Positions 25,501 through 37,300 of a DNA stretch of 64,000 nt are shown here, one piece after another. The stretch covers positions 186,001-250,000 of the forward strand of contig NW_019029023.1 in the NCBI RefSeq assembly GCF_002105155.1, read 5' to 3'. Within the stretch, counting starts at the first letter, position 1. Each line of letters begins with the position of its first letter. A program made the position numbers and the translations under genes. This stretch comes from Lobosporangium transversale (taxonomy: Eukaryota; Mortierellomycota; Mortierellomycetes; Mortierellales; Mortierellaceae). The notes beneath the pieces were generated by a model. That model was not told the DNA's origin. It saw only the letters and a list, made by a program, of their open reading frames with translations, and did no database searches.

Positions 25501-25860
25501 CTTAGAGGCCTACCCGCTTCGATGGAGACCCTGGGCTGACGAGGAGGTCTCGCCCAATAGAGGCCCCTAAAATCATCCGGCGAGAGGTTCCAGTCTGGTG
25601 GGACCTCACAGACTCGCCCAACGGGAGGTTTCAGCCTGAGGAGGCCCCCAGTCTGGTGGAGCCTCTTTACCTCCAGTCCGCCTCTAGTCGGGCTCTCCCT
25701 ACTTTATGGAGACCCGAACCTTCCGTTCTGACTCCTTAAAGGAGGGTCGTTGCAGTAGAGGTCCAGAGAGCTTTTAGTCTCTGGAGTCCGCTCGATCTGA
25801 GGGACCTTTGGAGATTTCATGTAGGACAGGGGCCATACCTTAGGTTCACCCAAGGCTGGT
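25501..25860. repeat. GC-rich internally repetitive segment
   Basis: Unlike the AT-rich surroundings this stretch is GC-rich and built from recurring short blocks, for example CCAGTCTGGTGG (twice), CTCGCCCAA (twice) and many GAGGCC/GAGACC variants. No coding frame is supported. It could be a fragment of another element or a retroelement leader. Confidence 0.5.
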
Positions 25861-25862
25861 AT

Positions 25863-26113
25863 GTTAGTGTTAATAAGTGTTCGCTAGAGTCATATGCCCT
25901 GAGGGTCGGTCCTCGATGAAGGGCCCCCTTCCAGCAGAACCAGGACCAGGATCAGGGTCAGGAGTAGAATGGGAGCTTGGTAATGTCTCAGGTTAAACAA
26001 AATGAAAGAGCATACTAACTTGATCTCATTTTTTGCTTCTTATTCTCTCTATTTAGATGGTATCTTTGAGCAGCTCAGGGGCATGGTTCTGGCGGATGTT
26101 TATTAACACTAAC
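25863..26113. mobile_element. 251-bp element with 14-bp perfect terminal inverted repeats
   Basis: GTTAGTGTTAATAA at 25863-25876 is the exact reverse complement of TTATTAACACTAAC at 26100-26113. No protein is encoded between them. The size and ends fit a MITE-like element; a solo LTR beginning TGTTAG is an alternative. No clear target-site duplication was found by eye. Confidence 0.45.
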
Positions 26114-26984
26114 TTATCATCCTTAGGTGTTCTTAGGACCTATGCTACACCAGGAACGCCTGACGTAGCTTAGTGCATGGCATCTCTATTGCAAACGTGT
26201 TATACAATACTGAACTCAAACCTTTGAGGAGGGCTCAACTATCACGCGCACCCCAGGCGCCAAGACGCCAAGCCCAAGTGTCCAGACACCAAGCCCCAAC
26301 CCTATCAATTATCAGTATAAATAGTCCACTACGTTATAGCCAAATAAAGTATCCTTGGACCTTCGATTCCACCTAAGATCACCTTTGATTGCTACTATTT
26401 ACATCTATGCCATGTCGTATGGCTTCATGTCCTATCTCTGTCTGAACCATGTCTCCGGAGCAGACACCCCACCGGGAGCCCAGGCAGCTCTGGGTATCAA
26501 CAGCCCATTGAGGGCCCATGGTGCCTCTGAATGGTAAGGCGCTAAGTGATTGTTATGTGGTGCTATAATGTTTCCATTAGGTCCGACGCCTTTTGAAGAA
26601 CCAGTTTTACTAACCCACAATTGCTTTTTCTTTTTTTCTTTTTTTTTTTTTTAATAGCCATATTAGGCTCCAATAACAACAGACGCGGTAGGGGGACCAC
26701 AAGAGAACAAAACAAACTAATCTACAAAAAAAAGTCGGAAAGAATGAAAATAAACAAGAAAAAGAAAAAAAGAGAGAAAAAAAGAAAGAAAGAATCGTTT
26801 GCTCAAAATCATACGCGCTCAAAAAAATATAGTAAGAAAAAAAAAATAAAATAAAATAAAAGGAAAGAAAAGTAGAAGATGAAAAAAAAAAAAAAAAAAA
26901 AAAAAACATGAGCCCGCCAAAACCAACGCCTTTCAAGACGTCCAAACCCTAATGAAGCAAGCCAAAGAGCCGTCCAGGAAAATA
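26114..26984. other. Non-coding island segment with TATA/AATAAA-like block and A-rich tract
   Basis: GTATAAATAG near 26312 and AATAAAG near 26342 lie ~30 bp apart, a spacing seen in LTR promoter/R regions, but no matching second copy exists here. CCAAG-containing short repeats occur at 26245-26300. A strongly A/G-rich tract spans about 26720-26906, including a run of ~18-24 A. No gene is supported. Confidence 0.4.
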
Positions 26985-27204
26985 AACAAAACAAACAAAA
27001 TAACTGCAACAGGAATCAACTTAACCGACAGCGGCCGTAACAAAACCAAAAAAATAGGGGCCTGCCAAAGCCTCTCAAAGCCCAAGTCAGTCAAAGGCTA
27101 CATAAGGAATCGGCTAAAACAGCCACCTGCACTCATCCATGAGTGGCCTAGTGCTGTTGGTATCTATGATAAACAGCACTGCCCCCAGCAGTCTCGCCAA
27201 CCAA
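26985..27204 (-). repeat. Dispersed repeat, right inverted arm of the accessory island
   Basis: Reverse complement of the 15949-16230 repeat, shorter because it lacks small insertions present on the left. The ~1.2 kb that follows (27205-28431) holds no gene I can support and probably includes the promoter of the exostosin-like gene. Confidence 0.8.
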
Positions 27205-28431
27205 TTCGTATTATTGGTGGAGACAGTTGTAGGATCCGCCCAGAGGCCTGTCTCTATTTGCGGGAACAAAGCTTCTATTGACTTCGTAGATTTAACCCTG
27301 GAACTCTTCTGCTACAATTCTGAGAATATCGCCATTAATCTACTTTATTGATGTTTCGTGGTTTTGGAGCTTTTGACATCGTACATGCCTCTTGGTATTA
27401 CCAAAGGCTCATTCTGCCGCATTGAGGTGAGGCGACCACGATTAAAACATGGCCATTACCATTATGATCTATGGCAAGAGGCGTTGTCCATGATGAAGAC
27501 TCTCAGGCTTGAGGGAGCGGGGAGGGGTTTGTCGGCCAAAAAAGTTTGGAAAACATGAGCGTTGAATGCACCTAAACGCACTTCCGAGGCGATAGCCCCT
27601 TACCAACAGTAACTACGATGGAAGCACTTTGCCCTCGCTAGATAGGGCAATGTTTTAATGTACTTTTTCCTCGCGGTGCTTGACCCATTTATGTGTAAGA
27701 TGCAGGTTGAAATCCGCATCAACGAACGCAGGCTCTTTTAGGTTGATTCCTTTCATAAGCAAACGACTCGTCCATTGAACGCGAGCAGCAATCCTCCCTG
27801 GACTGCTGTAATTCTCTGACTTGCAACGTATATACCTGAGTGTGTAATCCGCTTGTTGAAGAACAGATCTAGAAGCAGCTATAAAGGATACAGGAGGTCA
27901 ATGGGAAAATGCTCCTTTAGTGATTGATAAAAATTAGCGATAATAAGGCTATGATCTTTACCAAGTTTAGCTTATAGCCATGCTACATGCTTTTCTTCGA
28001 AAACTGCCTTTTTTTTCTACTCTCCCCTCACAGTTATCCACAGTACAGTAGAGAAGGTGTCAACAGGATAGCGATGCCAGCAGGCCTTTTATGGTCAAAA
28101 ATGCCTGTCTAGGATGCTTGTGCATGCATCAAATAGGGATATGTATCAAAAAGGATGAGGAGCGGCGAGCACACAATCTGATGTTGTGTATTTCATATTT
28201 CATTGAGCGCTTGCTCCATGGCCCAGGAAATTGGGAAATGGAAGAAAGTCTGGTCACGGGTTCGGGCAAATAGATGGCCCAGCTTCTAACAGTTTGTGCC
28301 ACAAACTATGCTTGTATGGTTCTTTCTTCAACCCATCATCTCAATTCAACAGCAGAGACGCAGAGACAAACTGAACAGGAAGACATTCCAATAGACCGGC
28401 CATTAGATTAATAGACGGCAAGACATCAACG

Positions 28432-30142
28432 ATGAGTGATTATAACAAACTGTATTCAGCCAAGGCATCACCGCCTCTTGTGCAGATGATCCGCACTTAC
28501 TGGAGGACACGGCGGGTACATCACTGACTCTTTTTTATAAAAATGCAACATGATCATGCTGTTTTTTCTTGCCCACTAATCCATTCTTTTCTCTTTTTAT
28601 AGTACCTGTTCCTCATCCCTGCAGTGTTGTTATTCTGGACTTTTTTCTTATTCATCTCACATCTTACTTCATATGATGGTAAGAATTTATTTATTATTTT
28701 ATTTTATTTTCAGGGACCAATTAGTAGAATCTCAATAATGACTGACGTTGGATTTTTATCATTTTGACCCAGATCCTGAGTTTACGCTAGAAAAGACAAT
28801 TCAGGAAGATGAAAGTCAATTACTATCAACCTACGAACGTAACCCAACACCTTACAAACCTATTATTCTCAATGCTCTCCCGCCTCAAGGAGACGCTTAC
28901 AAATGGCCACCGAATATTCGTAGACCTCTCTGTATGCCCAAGATTTTTGTCTATGCCGACAATATCAAGATGGGAGAATTTCAAATGACATTATCATTAA
29001 AAGAAGGGAAAATGTCAACGTCATCGCCATCGTCGATGGAGTCTTTTTACAGATCAGAGCAAATTCTTTTGGAACAACTAAGAGACAAGACGTCTTCGAT
29101 CTACAAGAGTTATGTGACTGAGAATCCTGAGGAAGCTGATTTCTTTTTCATTCCATTCCAGGGAGCCAAATATTTGACAGATTGTTGGAATAGCAAGGGT
29201 ATCAAAGCAGGGGCAGGAGCGATACAAGAGCAAGAAGATTGTGATGTGGACAGGAAATATGCAGAGCAGATGATGGATTATATTCAAAAAGATAATCCCT
29301 ATTGGAACAGGAGTCAAGGACGAGATCATATTATGATTCATCCTATGGAGAAGGCATCTCTGTATTATAAACGAACTAGTGATCGAATGCAGAACGCCAT
29401 CTTTTTGACGACTGTTGGAGATAAACGAACGGACCCTTTTATTAATGGAAGACGATTCAGACGTTATGGAGATATTGTGATCCCTGCGAGTACAGCCTTA
29501 TTAAACCAGGGTGGGAAGGGGTCCATGGCTGGTGCTGGTGTAAACCCTGCAGATCATTTGACAGCGGATGGATTTTCAAAGACAGGTGCAAAAAGGGATA
29601 TACTGATGATATTTGGAGGGGATTATGAGAACGTGAATCCCACGGATGACTATTCAGGCGGGATTCGATCCTTGCTTTTCAATGGATTAGATCAACAGCC
29701 AGATTATTCATTTTCGAGTCGAGGATGGAGTTCATCTGAGTACATCAACCTGTTGAAGAGATCACGCTATGGATTTGCTCCCCAAGGAGGAACCACACTA
29801 GATACACCTCAGATATGGGACTATATAGCCTTTGGAGTGGTACCAGTGGTGGTTGCAGATGGGATTATTGAACCGTTTGAGGATGATATGGATTGGGATA
29901 GTTTTATTGTCAGGATCCCACGTGAAGAAGCACATCGCGTTGATTTGATTTTGAGATCGATTTCTGAACAAGAGTATGAACAAAAACGAAAGATGGTTTG
30001 GGAGCATGGCCGACAGGCCTTGTTGACAGAAGATGCTTGGCATTTGATTGTAAGGGCGCTTTGTCGAAAGGGAGATCTAGAGGATAAACAGACCATTGAT
30101 CGGGAACGCCATGTGCCGTTGAACAGAGACATTACTGTTTAA
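28432..30142 (+). CDS. Exostosin-family (GT47-type) glycosyltransferase, type II membrane protein
   Basis: Exons 28432-28515, 28603-28678 and 28773-30142 give about 509 residues, with GT-AG junctions in phase. A short cytosolic N-terminus (MSDYNKLYSAKASPP) is followed by one membrane segment (YLFLIPAVLLFWTFFLFISH, ~29-48), the layout of a Golgi type II enzyme. The lumenal part has the exostosin start (CMPKIFVYADN), YVTENPEEADFFFIPFQG and the C-terminal nucleotide-sugar region RYGFAPQGGTTLDTPQIWDY followed by FGVVPVVVADGI. In animals and plants this family builds heparan-sulfate or wall polysaccharides; donor and acceptor here are unknown. The start is the only ATG that puts the membrane segment in frame. 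A poly(A) tract follows at about 30232-30259. Confidence 0.85.
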
Positions 30143-30227
30143 GAACAAAAGTATATGTATAATAGACAAAGCACGGAAAGGAAGAGAAAGAAGAAAAGAG
30201 TATATATTAATATCTATTAATTATCTG

Positions 30228-30261
<34 letters not shown>

Positions 30262-30993
30262 AAACGATATGAAAAATGCTAAACAAATCGCCTGTAGCTT
30301 TTATGATCAATAAGGCTATTCACAATCGGCATTATGAAAAGTCTAAAGGTGTCATATATGTCATCAAAGCATACAAATCTTTCGTATAAAGTTGCTACCA
30401 TCAGTCATAATATCACAAAATCCAAAATAATAATCCAGATGGTTCAATGTTCTCGTTCCATCATAGTAGATGGTTTAAAGATCTGAAAGAAAATTGCTTC
30501 CATCCATTTGATGACCGGATATCAACTTCATCTTCACTTTTTCCTCTTTGCTTTGATTACACATCTCCATAAGTTATGAAGTCACTGTGAGAGAGCTATC
30601 CGTTCTCTCTCTTCTTTCATTACTATGATGAATTGATGCTCAATGAATAAAACAAAAATACAATTGATGTATCTTCTAAATATTCCCATCAACATTAATT
30701 AGAGTTCATACTAGAATGCACATTATTGGAATGCATGTTACCGGAATATTTCTACTAGAAGATCAGCAAAAGACTGTAGCTTTTTATCTAAACAGAGGAA
30801 TACTTAATTTTCTTAATTGCATTGTCCAGCTACTACTCCACATGTACATGTACCGGCCCCAACTACATGGGGACTATTATATGTTGTCCATTGTATAAAT
30901 AAGTTTACATGCTTCTTTGGTTTTATATGTACAGTGACGATTTTTGTAATTGGACCGTTTCACAGGCTTATCGTTCGACCATTGCTTTTTGAC

Positions 30994-31326
30994 TTAAGCT
31001 GACGGCTCACGAGCGATATATCGCACACCATGAAACGAGAATACCCGACTCTTTACCTTGTTAAAAAGTTCATTACTGTACATGTTACGTTGTAAAAAAG
31101 AATGAGCAAGAGTAGCATTGCAATATGATGCTTTCATTGCCAAATATTGGAAGGCTTTAAGATAATGGTGTATTGCAAGATTAGTCTTGTTAGTACGATC
31201 AGCTGAGACTGAGTATTTTTGTTGCGCATATTTGTTCATCTCTTTTTGCTTCTTTGCCTTGCTCTTTTTGAATTGGTCTAATGTACCCTCCGGAGGAAGA
31301 GGGAGTCGGAAGAAAGGATAGAGCAT
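30994..31326 (-). CDS. Small hypothetical ORF downstream of the DIP2-like gene
   Basis: A 110-residue open frame starts with ATG (MLYPFFRLPLPPEG) 74 bp past the stop of the DIP2-like gene on the same strand. It is basic and helical in the middle (DQFKKSKAKKQKEMNKYAQQ, AIHHYLKAFQYLAMKA). A good donor, AAG|GTAAAG near 31057, suggests it may be one exon of a gene continuing left, but I could not find the next exon. It may equally be 3' UTR. No family was recognised. The 30143-30993 spacer shows no feature beyond its poly(A) tract. Confidence 0.3.
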   Translation of the reverse strand: MLYPFFRLPLPPEGTLDQFKKSKAKKQKEMNKYAQQKYSVSADRTNKTNLAIHHYLKAFQYLAMKASYCNATLAHSFLQRNMYSNELFNKVKSRVFSFHGVRYIAREPSA

Positions 31327-31399
31327 ACGAGATGAGATTGGAGCAATTCAGCAAAATGTTGCAACTCTTTATTTATTCCGAAGAGTTATTGGGAAAAAT

Positions 31400-34300
31400 C
31401 TAAGGTAAGCTTGCTTTTTTAATCTCGGACCATTTGGCATTCATTCCTTTCATGATACTCTTGACAGCTCCACCAGATGTACCCCTTCCATCCAGTCTGA
31501 GCTCTTCCGAAGATACGGACCTTGCCTCTTGCCCTTGAATTTGTCGTGGATGGATCGGCCGTTGTCCATGAGCAAGTAGATGAGGTTGACTGCTATGCTG
31601 TTGTAGTGGTTGCTGTGTATGGCGATGGCTGCGCGATCGATCAGATCCACTGGAATTACTTGTATACATAGCCAATTCATTGAAAAGATTTTGCGCTACA
31701 AGAGCTGAAGCAGGTGTTGTGTTCGAACTAACTCCAGTGCCAACGCCTGCGCTATGGTTGCTAGGTCCTGTATATGGAGAGTTGGTCGAATATCCTTGCT
31801 GAGACACTGGCCTGGATAAAGCAGCAGCAGCAACAGCAGTGGACGAGAGCGGGGCATGAGCATTAGAGTGGTTAGATCCAATGCTTGGTGCTGAAATAGA
31901 TTGCGCGTTAGACGCACTCACGGTTGGATTATATCCTGGCTGATATTGTGTCTGCGGCTTGTACGCCATTGCTGGGCTATTGGCGAGGGGGTTGTGTGCT
32001 CCTGGTGGCAGTGGAATATTGTTGATAAGCAATGGTGAGCCATAAATGCTATTTCGATTCGACCCCGAAGGAAGTAGAGGGGTTGAACTAACGCCATTGA
32101 TAATTCTGTTTGCGTTTGTGGTAGTTGACGCTTGCTGCTGCTGTACACTGATATTAGGTGGATGAGACAGTTGTGAGTATGGGTGTGCGCGGCTAGCCGC
32201 CGTTGTTGAACCTGTTGGTGTCTCAGACGTGGATCGTTCGTCAATGGGAGGCAGCAGTGTGCTAGTTACAGGTGGTAATGGCTTTCCGCGACAATGATGT
32301 AAATGGAGGATTGGACTGAGAACAACGTTATAAATAAAAGAAGAAAGTTAATGAATAGCTGTCCAATTAAGTTCTGAATGTGTCAGTAAAACGTTAAATG
32401 AAGCATTGGCTTACAGTCGTTCAGCGCTGTACAGTTTGCGGATGGAGTCTCTAGGCTTAAGCCCATCCGATACTTGTCGAGCGGTAGAGACCTGGTCCCC
32501 AACAAGTACAATCGTGTCTGGCAAGAATTGGTGTTGCTCCAAAATGGCATGCATTACAGGGATATACATCGAGAGCAAAACCTCTGGCTCTTGATTTTGC
32601 ACCTTCACTACACAGATCACCTGCTCATGGGCCATTTTGAAGGTAACACTAAATGATTACAAGAGTAAGTTTGTTATTAAATGATTATAATGCAGAATAT
32701 CCCCTAAATGATCATGGCCACTCCTTGCAAGCATCTTGATCAGTTATTGTAACGTACCAGCCCTGCAATGCGACATTAGCATGCGCACTTTCTACTGTAG
32801 TTTCAATATCTGTTGCAAAGTGGAGTAAACCGTGTACCTGGAACGATTCATCCATGCCTCCTAACACAAACAGTTGGAATGAACCAGATCCTGCATGGCT
32901 AGCCTGAGCTCCACCCCACTGATTTTGGTTTGAGAATGAGTGCTGCCTTTGTAATATATGTTGTTGTTGACCGTTCCATAAGAACCCAATATCACCTGTC
33001 CTCACATATCGAATACGGTTATCATATCCAGTTATGCAGGCATTGAACGGCTGTACATGGCTCGGATTCATAGTACTTCCAGGTGGCACATAAAACGAGC
33101 TAACGTTCGAGTCAGAACATATCCAGATCTCGCCGACCTGATTGGCAGCACAAACCTCAAATGTCTCAGGATGCACAATTGCGATTGAAGTACAGACAGT
33201 GGACTACAGTAAAATAATAATTGTAATAATAACTATGTCAGTATTAAACTAATTATTAGAGCTAACCAAATTCTGTATATAAAACAAAGGTATACTTACA
33301 ACCCCAGTATCCTCTAGCCAGACGCCAGTAGGATCATCGCCCTCGGAGGTCGGAGTAATAATACCATACCGCAAATTTCTGGAAGAAACGTGGATGCGAA
33401 CTGGTCCTGCATCTCGCTCTGCTTGCGAAGTCACCATAGGATTCAGAGGATGACTATAGATCAAATTGACAGCCTCGGGTTCAAGTTTGAGTGGCCCGAG
33501 TCGACTAATAGCCATCTTTCTTTTGTCCCGTTGTACTCGTCCATGACCACATATCATGAAATTCTTGACACCATCTAGCGAAATAGTGCCTGATGCTGGC
33601 ATCCCATGATTTCCATCCAGACGCGAGAGTAGCTGGTCCAACAATGGATATGTCAATGCGACATCTTGCACTGTGGTGAAAAAAAAAAAAAAAAGCTTTT
33701 AGCTAATAATTCTACGCAGAATAAAGTCACATGCGGGAATCGATAGGCATAATTCTTACCTCTGTATCTCGTAACAACCTCTAACCATACGAATGGATTG
33801 GCATAAAAATCAACAGTCTGCATAAGCACTGTAGGACCGCCATTATAGATTCCAAAAAGCCCTCCATGAATAAAACCAAGGCCATGAAAAATGCTCATCA
33901 CAGGTACAACAGCTTGACCACTGAGGGCATTAAACTGAAGTTTCTGATTCCTACACAAATTATTTAATGTTTCATGGCTGAGCTTTACCAGCTTTTTAGA
34001 GGCCATAGAGTTAATTTTTGATTCAGGGTCAATCAGATAAACCGCAGGATAGGTTGACATAAGCCATTCCTTTTTGGGTGCATATCCAGATAGCATCCCC
34101 AGAGAATGTTTGGTCTTGTTGGCTTTACTGACATTGTAAAATGTCGGTAAAACAACGTCTGAAGATGAAGATGACTCCATTGTTTGCTGATGATGCGCTG
34201 TAAATGTTGCACGACAGGCTCTTAGGTGAATGATTGTCGACTTTTGTTTTAAAAAGTCATCCGTTACAGTATTGCCTAAAATGGCCTTGACCTTGACTTC

Positions 34301-37300
34301 ATCCATAATACGTAAAAATGCACGTAGGATCCCTGCTCTTCTCTCCTCCACAGCCTCTGAAGCCAATGCCGGAATAAATGAGTTGTTTGACATTAATGGT
34401 AAATTCGGATTACCACCAAGAGCCAATGAACCTGACCCTGGATGACCGCCCAAAAATGAACCATGAACTGCACTGTGAATATGGACTGATTGGCCATTAT
34501 CAGGTAGAGGAAGGGGGATAGGGATAAGGCCTAGAACCCAACAAGCGTGGAGCGTGATAATATAGTCAAGGTCCTGTGTAAACCAAAGCAAGACATGATC
34601 TCCTGCCTTCAATCCATGCTTCTTATCCAGGAGGATTGCATATCCGGTGACCTTGTGATTAAGTTTTTTAAAAGTGAGAGATTTTTGCTCTTTGCCTCGT
34701 GCATCTAGCTCAATTAATGCGATTTCATCTGGTTGAATGATAGTTCGCCACATCAAAATATCTGTGATATTATGGAATTTGCCCATGTGCTCTTTCATCC
34801 TCTCATCATAGGCATCAGGACTTGTGATATTGGTTGTGTATTGAACGTATCGGATAGGGGTCGCCTGACGACGCTGTCGCTTGATCACACATTCTGTGAA
34901 ACATCCATAATAAATATATGCACACTTTAGCATGGTGTACCATGGAATTGCCTATCATAAGTTTCAAAATTCAAAAGTTTTTTTTTTTTTTTTTTTTTTT
35001 TACCTCGACTCCAGAAACCGTCGGTTAGGTCGTCTCCTCGTGGAATATTGAATAGTACATCGTCTGTAAAAGTGGCAAAATAGAGAATCTTGTAGATCCT
35101 TCCAAGCTCGAACATCTTCTTACACATAGCATGGTCCAAGATCCTCCTGCCATTCTCATAGAGTCTTGGGAGTGCATTCGTGTCCCAAACTGCCACGCAA
35201 TAACTCCGCAGGGCATTCACCGTCTGTAATACATGTCTAGCATTGATACCCACGTGTTGTGCTACAGTATTGATACTCTGGCCGCCCCATCTGCCGTCTC
35301 TTGAGAGCTCAATGCAGACTACTGGTAGATATTCTTTATTGACAAGACATTCGAAGATGGAGCTGAAAAATAAGGTTGTTTAGTTTCATTGTATTAGGTA
35401 ACCACGTTGGACGATTACAGAAACAAATGTACTTACATCTCTCCAACACCTCCCACTTTACTGTACAACGTCCTCTTCAAATCAGAACAGTGATGATATT
35501 CATATTGTATGGCGCTGGGTTTCATAGGATCCGCTATATCCTGACGCAATCGATCCCAATAAGAACCAAACACTACGATACGCCCCTCGATCAGTGCACC
35601 CAGTAGACTGGTCCGCATGACTTTATCGCAGCCTGGAGGATGGTAGACAGCTGGCATCATATTTTCTTCAGTCACGATGTAGGGTTTAGCATTGAAGACT
35701 TCCTGGGTGTGTTCAGGAAGTCCCCAAAAACCATCCGGCATATCTGGTGAGCTTAGCCAAATCTCTCCAACGACATCGGGTAACGAGAGTGCCAATGTTT
35801 CTGGATCCACAATAAACGCAGTTGCTATAGTAAACCATACAGCGACATACCATGTATATCAATAACTAAGACACGAAAAATGGAGCATCATTGCTTATGA
35901 TAGGAAAACAAACATTACTTACAGGTCGCCAGTGGATAGCCAAAAGCCCCCACAAAGATTGCACCAGGTTCATCCCTGCGTCTATATGCTTCTTCACCCG
36001 TTGCCAAAATAGCGATGCGATTCGATCGTAACGCCCCCCTGTGAAGTAGGTATTCACCACAGGTCATTGACGATACTGAATGTCTCGCAAGATTGCCAAC
36101 ATTAGAATTGTCCCCTTGCAGGACCTGATTTGATCCGTTACCTGAGCCAGTCAAATCGGTATCTTGCCCTACGCTTTCTGAAGCACGCCTTAGACGAGGG
36201 AGGGTTGATTTGCGGTATTGCTTGCGAAGATCGATCTTTTCCACACCACGTGGTGCCTCTAGAGCATCTCGTAGGCATACAATCCTCCCTCCGAGCTCTG
36301 CCAGGCTCAAAAATGCTACCACTCCGAGATCACTTCTCACTTTCGTTGAATTAGAAGCAGATGATTTTTCCTCAGGTCCGGAGATCGTGTTATCCAGCAT
36401 GGCATGTGGATCATGGCGCTGAACCATTCCAAGTGGGTACAAGAAGTCGTCCAAGAACTCATAATTCAGGACTGGATCATTAGACTGAGTATCGATATAG
36501 ACAGTCTGTAAAAATCGAAGGTCTGGACGCGTAGGCGTAAGAGTTCCCTGGGGATTGATCCTAAAGTTCCGTAAAAGCTTCTGCACGCCAACATAGTCAG
36601 CGAAAGCAATAGTAGCTAAATAATATCATTCACAAGCATACATAGTTATAAGTCAGTACCTTTTAAAAAATAAAAAATAAAAAATAAAAAATCTAGCATC
36701 ACATAAGCTTTACCTCGGTATGCAGCTATAGAGTGAGCCCACAGTCCAGATACCGCTGTGATAGCGCTCTCCATAAAGACCGTAAAGTTTCCACAAAAAA
36801 CGCCCATGATTGCTCCCAAAATAAGGCCTGATTGCTGACGAGGCTCTAGCCACGTCATCACAGTTCCTGGGGGACGAATCTGGTTGGCTTTCTTCTTTCG
36901 CTCTTTAAGCTGAAGGGCTGAAGGATCGACCGCTAAGAGTGGATCGGTTTGTAGATGCCCATTCTTATCGCGGTAGAGCGTTGGTCTCCATCGAAAGCTC
37001 GAATAAAGTACTTGGCATTGAGATATCAAGCCTTTGTGACTAATCGTAACGCCTTTGAGTTCTCCTGATGCGGATTTGGTGAATTCTATATAGGCTATTT
37101 CATTGTCAGAAAGAGCTAAACGCTCTTGCTGGTTATTCTTGGGCGCCCAAGTCTCGAGAATGTCTGTTTGCCACCATGTTACTCCGGATGGCCATACTGC
37201 TCCCTTTTTAAGATCTTTTTGAAGGGATTTATGATTAAACTGTGTTGTCAAAGCCAACTCAACTTTTGCTGAAGTCATGATGTACACCATTTCCGAAAAG

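Noticed and set aside
26300-26420. Solo LTR with TATAAATA and AATAAA.
   Set aside because: No defined ends, no second copy and no target-site duplication seen; kept only as a note in the segment entry.
34894-34940. Extra N-terminal residues AIPWYTMLKC at the start of DIP2-like exon 7, using the acceptor next to the A run.
   Set aside because: That acceptor does not match the phase left by exon 6; CACAG at 34896-34894 does.
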